From Lentisphaeria bacterium UBA1784 (GTDB lineage: Bacteria; Verrucomicrobiota; Lentisphaeria; Victivallales; Victivallaceae), in the NCBI GenBank assembly GCA_002315455.1, contig DCGG01000008.1:2060-13030 (forward strand): a stretch of DNA of 10,971 nt, in the 5' to 3' direction. The position numbers and the translations under genes are program-made. A model generated the notes under the pieces. The model ran no database searches and had not been told where the DNA came from. It saw only the letters and a list, made by a program, of their open reading frames with translations. Each line of letters starts with the position of its first letter. The stretch's first letter is position 1. This document shows, piece after piece, positions 5,945-10,971 of this stretch.

Positions 5945-7483
5945 ATGGACAACAGGATGTTCTGCTTCCAATGTCAGGAGACCTGCCGCAACACCGGATG
6001 CAATCTCTCCGGCGTCTGCGGGAAAAAGCCCGAGACCGCCAACCTTATGGATGAGTTGATCCAGGCCCTGAAAATCCTTGCACTGACCGGAAAACCGGAC
6101 CGGAAACTGGGAATTTTCACGGCGCAGTCTCTCTTCATGACCATCACCAACGCCAACTTCGATCCCGAGCGGATCAGGACCCGAATCGCCGAAGCCAAAG
6201 CGCTGACCGGCGAAACCCGGGCCACCGCGCCCCTCGGCGTGCTCTCCTGCGAGGATGAGGACGTCCGCAGTCTGCGGGAATTTCTCACCTACGGACTGAA
6301 GGGGATCTCCGCCTACACGGACCATGCGGCGATGCTCCATTACGAGGACGACAGCATCTACGGGTTCCTCTTCAAAGCCCTCGCCGCAACGACCCGGAAA
6401 CTCTCCGTGGAGGAACTTCTCAACCTTCTGCTGGAGTGCGGCGGCGTTGCCGTGAAGGCCATGGCCCTGCTGGATTCCGCCAACAGCGAGACCTACGGGG
6501 CGCCCCGGATCACCCGTGTCAGGACCGGCGTCGGCAAACGGCCCGGCATCCTCGTCTCCGGGCACGACCTGCGGGATCTGCAGGAACTGCTGGAGCAGAC
6601 CGCGGATTCCGGTATCGACGTCTATACCCACGGGGAAATGCTTCCTGCGCACTATTATCCGAAACTGAAAAAGTTTCCGCACCTCTATGGAAACTACGGC
6701 AACGCTTGGTATCTGCAGGATCGGGAGTTCACCTCCTTCAACGGTCCGATCCTGATGACTACCAATTGCATCATCCCGGTGAAAGAGAGTTACCGGGAAC
6801 GCATCTTCACCACCGGCATGGCGGGATATCCCGGGATCCCCCACATCCCCGACCGCGCCGGAGACCGTCCGAAGGACTTCTCCGCGCTGATCGCTTTGGC
6901 GAAGCGTTCCCGGCCGCCCGCGGAACTGGAGTCGGGCGAACTGGTGGGCGGATTCGCCCATGCGCAGCTCTTTGAACTGACTGACCGGATCGCGGAGGCC
7001 GTGAAGGCCGGGAAGATCCGCCGGTTCATCGTGATGGGCGGCTGTGACGGACGGCATCCGACGCGCAGATACTACACGGAGGTCGCCGAAGCGCTCCCCC
7101 CGGACACCGTCATCCTCACCGCCGGATGCGCCAAGTACAAGTACAACAAACTGAATCTGGGAAATATCGACGGCATCCCCCGGGTCCTCGATGCCGGACA
7201 GTGCAACGACTGTTACAGCCTCGCGCTGATCGCCCTGAAACTCAAGGAGGTGTTCCATCTGGAGGACGTGAACCAGCTGCCGCTCTCCTTCGATATCGCG
7301 TGGTACGAACAGAAGGCGGTGGCGGTGCTTCTGGCGCTGCTTCATCTGGGGTTCCGGCAGATCCGGCTGGGGCCGACGCTGCCGGCGTTCCTCTCCCCGA
7401 AGGTCGCGAAACTCCTCGTGGAGAAGTTCGGACTCGCCGGGATCACCACGGCGGAGGCTGACGTGGCCGGAATGATGAAGTGA
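5945..7483 (+). CDS. hcp: Hybrid cluster protein (hydroxylamine reductase)
   Basis: Hcp is a cytoplasmic Fe-S protein that reduces hydroxylamine in vitro and acts in nitric oxide/nitrosative stress metabolism. All expected ligands are present in this 512-residue protein. The N-terminal cubane cysteines are C7, C10, C19 and C25, the C-x2-C-x8-C-x5-C spacing of the anaerobe-type protein. The hybrid cluster ligands are His207 (SGHDL), Glu231 (HGEML), Cys275 (TTNC), Cys367 (GGCDGR; the persulfide position), Cys395 (AGCAK), Cys420 (AGQC), Glu455 and Lys457 (WYEQK). The spacings 28, 25, 35 and 2 between the last five equal those in Desulfovibrio and E. coli Hcp. It is slightly shorter than the usual 540-550 residues. 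AAGGAGGG lies about 6 nt before the ATG. It has its own promoter and terminator, with no adjacent hcr reductase gene, so its electron donor is unknown. Confidence 0.97.
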   Translation: MDNRMFCFQCQETCRNTGCNLSGVCGKKPETANLMDELIQALKILALTGKPDRKLGIFTAQSLFMTITNANFDPERIRTRIAEAKALTGETRATAPLGVLSCEDEDVRSLREFLTYGLKGISAYTDHAAMLHYEDDSIYGFLFKALAATTRKLSVEELLNLLLECGGVAVKAMALLDSANSETYGAPRITRVRTGVGKRPGILVSGHDLRDLQELLEQTADSGIDVYTHGEMLPAHYYPKLKKFPHLYGNYGNAWYLQDREFTSFNGPILMTTNCIIPVKESYRERIFTTGMAGYPGIPHIPDRAGDRPKDFSALIALAKRSRPPAELESGELVGGFAHAQLFELTDRIAEAVKAGKIRRFIVMGGCDGRHPTRRYYTEVAEALPPDTVILTAGCAKYKYNKLNLGNIDGIPRVLDAGQCNDCYSLALIALKLKEVFHLEDVNQLPLSFDIAWYEQKAVAVLLALLHLGFRQIRLGPTLPAFLSPKVAKLLVEKFGLAGITTAEADVAGMMK

Positions 7484-7503
7484 TCCTTATCTTCCCGGAC
7501 GGG

Positions 7504-7556
7504 AAAACGGCTTTGCCCGCAGGGGATGGATGCGTCCCCGGAGCAAGGCCGTTTTT
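7504..7556. terminator. Strong terminator after hcp, possibly bidirectional
   Basis: The arms AAAACGGCTTTGC (7504-7516) and GCAAGGCCGTTTT (7543-7555) form a 13-bp stem with one G-U pair. An inner stem GGGGA/TCCCC (7522-7526 with 7535-7539) adds to it. A T run (7552-7556) follows on the + strand, and the leading A run gives a four-U end on the minus strand. It therefore fits intrinsic termination for hcp and perhaps also for the convergent antiporter gene. Confidence 0.85.
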
Positions 7557-7681
7557 ATGGTCGGGGGGCGCGTACTGGTTCTACTGCAGGTGCACCTGGC
7601 TGGAGAATCTTACCGGCTGCCGGAGGAACACCCGCCGGACTGCCTGATTCCGCCCGGAGCGGAGCGCCTTGCCGGAGGCCG

Positions 7682-9301
7682 TCAGCAGCGATGCTTCCTG
7701 CGGGAGGACCGGCGGACGGAACTCACGCTCTTCTTCAGGAAGTCGTCCCACATCTGCCGGAGGGTTGGAGAACTGGTATATTCCTCGTCGAAGAAATATT
7801 TCCCGTGCAGTTCCCTCATGGCGTTCTGATGGCCGAGGAAGTTCAGAACGTCCCCTTCCTGCAGGCACAGGTCCGGCGTCTGCGGAATCGTTTTCCGGCC
7901 CCGCCGGACCATCAACAGGATGCAGGGAGAACGGTGCAGATCGCTTTCAAAAAGGTTCTGCCCGATCAGGGGATTACTTTCCGAAATAGTGAATGCATGC
8001 ATTTCCGTACCGTCTGCGCGTTCGTCGTAGTTCAGCAGGGATTCCGGCTGCTGTTTGCAGGGCTCCATGAGGTCCAGTTTTTTCGCCACCCACATGATGG
8101 AGGACCCCTGCAGAAGGATAGAGAAGAGCACGACGGTGAAGATCAGGTAGAAGAAATTCGATTTCGGGACTCCCAGATCTGCAGGGAGGAGCGCCACCAC
8201 CATGGCGGCCAGCATGATCGGCGCCGACCCCCGGATGCCCACCCATCCGGTGAAGATCCGTTCCCTCATGGAGAAGGGGCTCCCGATCATGCAGAACGTG
8301 ACGACGAGGGGCCGGGCAACGAACATCAGAAACAGCGAGAGCAGCAGGGCTCCGAGCATGTTTCTGAAGCTGAGGAGCATGTGGTAGTCGAAGAAATACC
8401 CGAGGAAGGTGAAGAGCATGATCTGCATCAGCCAGGAGAGCCCGTCGTGGATCCGGATGAAGATCTGCTTGAAGTTGAACCGGATGTTGCCCATGGTGAC
8501 CCCGGCGGCGTAGCTTGCCATCAGGATGTTCGCATGGAATACGGCGTCCGTGATACCATAGCAGAAGAGCACGATGGCGACGGCGATGACCATGCGGAGG
8601 CCGTTGTATTCCAGAAAGGACTGGACCCAGTTGTAGAGCCATTGTCCCATGATCCCCACCAGAAATCCGATGACTCCTCCCGCGCCGAGTCCCCAGACGA
8701 TCCCGGAGATGACGTGCCAGGTGATCCCCAGCAGGCTGAAGGTCTTTTCAGAGACGACCACGCTGAGCATGATGGACGTCAGCAGAAACGCCGCAGGATC
8801 GTTGCTGCCGGATTCATATTCCAGAAGGTTCTGCAGTTTCGGTTTGATGGCCATCCCCTGCCCTCGCAGGATCGCAAAGACGGCGGCGGAATCGGTCGAG
8901 GACATCACGGCTCCGGCCAGGATGCACATGGAGAAGGTCGGGGAGTAAAAAATCGCCATGTTGTTGGAAAAGATGTACGCGAAGGTGCCTGCCAGCAGGG
9001 AGGTGAGCATCACTCCTGCCGTGGAGAGGATGGTCCCGGTGACGAAGACGCTCCGGATGGCCCTGAACGACGTCTGCAATCCGCCGGTGAACATGATGAA
9101 ACAAAGGGCGATCTCTCCGAAAATCCGGACGTTGGCCATCTTAACGAGCGGGAAAAGGTCAAGTCCGTGTTTCCCGCAGATGGTCCCGACGGCGAGGAAG
9201 CAGAGCAGGATCGGCATCTTCAGGAACTTGGAAAAGCGGTTCAGGATCACGCCGGTAAAGAGTACCAGCGAGAGAAGCAAAACGTGCAAACTTACGTTCA
9301 T
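7682..9301 (-). CDS. nhaP2: CPA1-family cation/proton antiporter, NhaP2-like, with C-terminal RCK_C domain
   Basis: NhaP2 (CvrA) type antiporters exchange K+ or Na+ for H+ across the inner membrane. The 539-residue protein has about 12 hydrophobic segments over residues 1-405. It carries the family motifs SSTDSAAVFAIL (134-145), YESGSNDPAAF (162-172; the Asn-Asp pair N167/D168 of electroneutral CPA1 exchangers) and WVGIRGSAPI (353-362). Residues about 430-505 form an RCK_C/TrkA-C-like regulatory domain (ISESNPLIGQ, LCLQEGDVLNFLG). The tail is basic (SSVRRSSRRKHRC). The ATG at 9301 is chosen over longer TTG/ATG starts at 9376 and 9361. From it, 21 residues precede the first conserved segment, as in E. 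coli NhaP2; GGGAG lies about 11 nt upstream; and the promoter overlaps the longer starts. It is single-gene, convergent with hcp and divergent from the acylation operon. The transported ion cannot be read from sequence. Confidence 0.92.
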   Translation of the reverse strand: MNVSLHVLLLSLVLFTGVILNRFSKFLKMPILLCFLAVGTICGKHGLDLFPLVKMANVRIFGEIALCFIMFTGGLQTSFRAIRSVFVTGTILSTAGVMLTSLLAGTFAYIFSNNMAIFYSPTFSMCILAGAVMSSTDSAAVFAILRGQGMAIKPKLQNLLEYESGSNDPAAFLLTSIMLSVVVSEKTFSLLGITWHVISGIVWGLGAGGVIGFLVGIMGQWLYNWVQSFLEYNGLRMVIAVAIVLFCYGITDAVFHANILMASYAAGVTMGNIRFNFKQIFIRIHDGLSWLMQIMLFTFLGYFFDYHMLLSFRNMLGALLLSLFLMFVARPLVVTFCMIGSPFSMRERIFTGWVGIRGSAPIMLAAMVVALLPADLGVPKSNFFYLIFTVVLFSILLQGSSIMWVAKKLDLMEPCKQQPESLLNYDERADGTEMHAFTISESNPLIGQNLFESDLHRSPCILLMVRRGRKTIPQTPDLCLQEGDVLNFLGHQNAMRELHGKYFFDEEYTSSPTLRQMWDDFLKKSVSSVRRSSRRKHRC

Positions 9302-9348
9302 TATCAGAGAAACTCCCAAGTTCAGTGATTCTCCATTGGCGTCTGCAT

Positions 9349-9376
9349 AATCTACTGCCATTTGTTTTTTTTTCAA
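9349..9376 (-). promoter_or_regulatory. Promoter of the antiporter gene
   Basis: On the minus strand TTGAAA (9376-9371) is followed after 16 bp, which include an A-tract, by TAGATT (9354-9349). Transcription would start near 9342, about 40 nt before the ATG at 9301. This excludes the alternative starts at 9361 and 9376, which lie inside the promoter. Confidence 0.55.
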
Positions 9377-9467
9377 GTGGGAAATGAAGAATTCTGCACG
9401 GAGCCGACGCCGTCTGCTTCCCCGCCTTCGTCCCTGTGATTTACCGCCGATTTTCGTCGTGCGGAAC

Positions 9468-9496
9468 TTGATTTGCGCCGTTCCGTCATGTATATT
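9468..9496 (+). promoter_or_regulatory. Promoter of the acylation operon
   Basis: TTGATT (9468-9473), 17 bp, TATATT (9491-9496). Transcription would start near 9503, directly at the foot of the leader hairpin. The leader before the ATG at 9573 is about 70 nt. Confidence 0.5.
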
Positions 9497-9500
9497 ATGA

Positions 9501-9524
9501 AACTCGGGCCGGTGGGCCGGAGTT
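9501..9524 (+). promoter_or_regulatory. Leader hairpin / inverted repeat before the SGNH-like gene
   Basis: AACTC (9501-9505) pairs with GAGTT (9520-9524), and GGCC (9507-9510) with GGCC (9515-9518) around a GGTG loop, with a single G-G mismatch between the two stems. It begins at the predicted transcript 5' end. It would hide the GGAG at 9519-9522 that precedes an ATG at 9526. It could stabilise the mRNA end, act as an operator in DNA form, or control a leader ORF. Confidence 0.45.
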
Positions 9525-9572
9525 TATGGAAATCGCGGAAAAGAAAACGATCAACGGAAGCGCTCCCCGGAA

Positions 9573-10781
9573 ATGCCTGCAAACGAGACTGGATCCCTGT
9601 GGCAGAAAATCTGCCCCCTTTTCCGGAAGATCGAAGCAATTCTGCGGGAACGCGTTCCATGGGTATTCCCCCTGATGGAACAGATCTTCTTCCCGCGGCC
9701 CTCCGCCAAGTGGGTCCGCGCGCTGATACTGGCTTTCTTCGGGATCTTTCTTGTATGGGGCACCTTCGTTTTCGTGTTGGACCCCTACATCTGCTTTCAC
9801 CGTGCGCTCGGGTGGAAACAGGTCTATACGGATGCCTATGCGTCCATCCCCGGAGTTTTGCGGCACGTTCCCTATGATACCGTCCTGATCGGTTCTTCCA
9901 TGTGCAAGAACTTCCGGATCAGCGAGATCGACCGTTCTTTCCGCTGCCGGTCCGTGAAGGCGGTGGCCTCCGGCATGACCGGGGACGATGTGGGCCGGAT
10001 CATCCGGCTGCTGCTGACGGAGCGGCGGAAGCCTCTGAAGCGGATCCTGCTCGGGTTGGACGTCTGGGCTTTCTGCAAAGGCCCGGGAAATGGTCACTGG
10101 CGCAGCCGGCAATACCTTTATGACCGGCCCTTCTCGTGGGAGTATTTCCTCTCTACGGATTCTTTTGGGGCCGCGTTCAACGTCATCGTGAGCAATCTCG
10201 CTCCGGCCGGGACCAAGGGGGCGGAATTGGAAAAAGATTTCGACATGATGTTCGGTGACAAACTCTGGCGTTTCACGTTCTCCCGGGAAGTGTTGGAGAA
10301 TTCGCTTCGGTGCAAGATCGAATATTTGATCTCCGTCCGTCCCGACACCGTGCCGCTGGTCGAAAGTCTGGTGCTGGACCCGGCGAAAAAGTGTCCGGAG
10401 ATTCAGGTTGACGTGTTCTTCCCGCCTTACAGCATCTTTTTCTGGACCGTTCTTCAGGATTGCGGCATGCTGGAGGAGTATCTGGACGCCCGGATAAAGA
10501 TCGCAGAGAAGATCGCCTTGTGTTCCAACGTGAGGCTGCATGATTTCCAGAGCGACCCCGATATCATCTGCCAACTGGATAACTACCGGGATCTGACCCA
10601 CTTTTCCCCTGCCGTCACCACCCGGATCCTCGCCGGCATGACCGCCCGGAAATACGTTGCCGATCCCCTCCGGGTCCGGGCCGGCAGCGACGCCATCCGG
10701 AAGATGACCGGGGAATGGTTCCCCCGTTTCAAAGAACTCTCGTCGAATCCTGTTGCCTCAATGGTCTGGAGGGTCCGGTAA
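9573..10781 (+). CDS. Membrane-anchored SGNH-hydrolase-like protein (DltD/AlgJ-like), partner of MBOAT acyltransferase
   Basis: The 402-residue protein has one transmembrane segment (about 47-68) and a large periplasmic domain. Conserved SGNH-type elements are visible: a TVLIGSSM block (103-110; Ser108/Ser109 as nucleophile candidates, as in the GSS motif of DltD) and DLTHFSP (340-346), giving a D-x2-H pair (Asp340, His343). In alginate acetylation and teichoic acid D-alanylation such proteins work with an MBOAT protein to place acyl groups on an extracytoplasmic polymer. The next gene is exactly such an MBOAT, starting one base after this stop. The start is uncertain: the ATG at 9573 has no good ribosome binding site (GGAAG is 12 nt away), while a second ATG at 9675, 12 residues before the membrane segment, overlaps the stop of a 49-codon leader ORF. 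Codons between 9573 and 9675 look coding, so I keep 9573. Polymer and acyl group are unknown. Confidence 0.68.
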   Translation: MPANETGSLWQKICPLFRKIEAILRERVPWVFPLMEQIFFPRPSAKWVRALILAFFGIFLVWGTFVFVLDPYICFHRALGWKQVYTDAYASIPGVLRHVPYDTVLIGSSMCKNFRISEIDRSFRCRSVKAVASGMTGDDVGRIIRLLLTERRKPLKRILLGLDVWAFCKGPGNGHWRSRQYLYDRPFSWEYFLSTDSFGAAFNVIVSNLAPAGTKGAELEKDFDMMFGDKLWRFTFSREVLENSLRCKIEYLISVRPDTVPLVESLVLDPAKKCPEIQVDVFFPPYSIFFWTVLQDCGMLEEYLDARIKIAEKIALCSNVRLHDFQSDPDIICQLDNYRDLTHFSPAVTTRILAGMTARKYVADPLRVRAGSDAIRKMTGEWFPRFKELSSNPVASMVWRVR

Positions 10782-10782
10782 T

Positions 10783-10971
10783 ATGCTGTTCTGCTCCTAC
10801 GTTTTCATCTTCTGCTTCCTGCCGGTCACGGCGGGCGGATACTATTTTTTGCTGAAACGCAACCTTCCTGCCGCCCGCTGTTTTCTGCTGCTGGCATCGT
10901 TGGTTTTCTACGGATACTTCAACTGGAGTTACCTGCTGATCCTGCTCTCCTCGCTCTGTGTGAACTACGGG
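10783..10971 (+). CDS. MBOAT O-acyltransferase (AlgI/DltB-like), 5' part only
   Basis: The first 63 residues run to the window end, in frame and without a stop. The start LFCSYVFIFCFLPVTAGGYY (2-21) and the segment LLLASLVFYGYFNWSYLLIL (36-55) are the typical N-terminus of AlgI/PatA/DltB-type membrane-bound O-acyltransferases, which move an acyl group across the membrane for transfer to a polysaccharide or cell-wall polymer. The ATG is one base after the TAA of the SGNH-like gene (TAATATG), so translation is probably coupled. The catalytic histidine region lies beyond the window. The full protein should be about 450-500 residues. Confidence 0.9.
   Translation, partial: MLFCSYVFIFCFLPVTAGGYYFLLKRNLPAARCFLLLASLVFYGYFNWSYLLILLSSLCVNYG

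Noticed and set aside
7587..7598. 12-bp perfect palindrome CAGGTGCACCTG downstream of the antiporter gene
   Set aside because: It lies between two convergent genes, away from any promoter, and has no T tract; most likely a chance palindrome.
7526..9328. 600-codon ORF on the + strand opposite the antiporter gene
   Set aside because: It is the antisense shadow of a well-supported membrane protein. Its product is a low-complexity mix of H, D, E, G and Q with no recognisable domain, as expected opposite hydrophobic codons in GC-rich DNA.

Overview
The window comes from a GC-rich, Gram-negative, probably anaerobic bacterium. Three things point there: a WaaG-type lipopolysaccharide core glycosyltransferase, a hybrid cluster protein with the cubane-cluster cysteine spacing typical of anaerobes, and several carbohydrate-active genes. 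This mix suggests the PVC superphylum, with a Lentisphaeria (Victivallis-like) gut anaerobe as my best guess. That placement is inference; there is no rRNA or marker gene here to fix it.

Layout. (1) 1-129: left edge with no intact gene. (2) 211-2082 (+): a GH20-like glycosidase without signal peptide, behind a near-consensus promoter and a perfect 14-bp palindrome at its ribosome binding site. (3) 2150-4675 (-): a two-gene operon, waaG-like glycosyltransferase then an exported CE7-type acetyl esterase, convergent with the GH20 gene. (4) 4676-4914: a divergent promoter region where a 10-bp palindrome could be the -35 box in both directions. It leads (+) into an orphan signal-peptide ORF, an in-frame TGA, and a 290-residue ORF that looks like only the C-terminal part of a larger secreted glycosidase-like protein. 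(5) 5945-7483 (+): hcp, complete with all metal ligands, closed by a strong stem-loop that can also serve the opposite strand. (6) 7682-9301 (-): a CPA1 (NhaP2-like) cation/proton antiporter, convergent with hcp. (7) 9573-10971 (+): a membrane-anchored SGNH/DltD/AlgJ-like protein followed one base later by the start of an MBOAT (AlgI/DltB-like) O-acyltransferase, cut by the window end.

How the genes work together. Regions 2-4 concern glycan breakdown, deacetylation and envelope glycosylation; region 7 is a cell-surface or exopolysaccharide acylation unit; hcp and the antiporter are stand-alone stress and ion-homeostasis genes. The promoters read as ordinary sigma-70 type (TTGAAA/TTGCAA/TTGATT, 16-17 bp, then TATATT/TATAGT/TAGATT), and they settle several start codons. 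No RNA genes, CRISPR arrays, insertion sequences or phage genes were seen. The least ordinary items are the apparently deleted secreted protein at 4819-5787, the waaG-esterase pairing, and the acylation operon with its structured leader.
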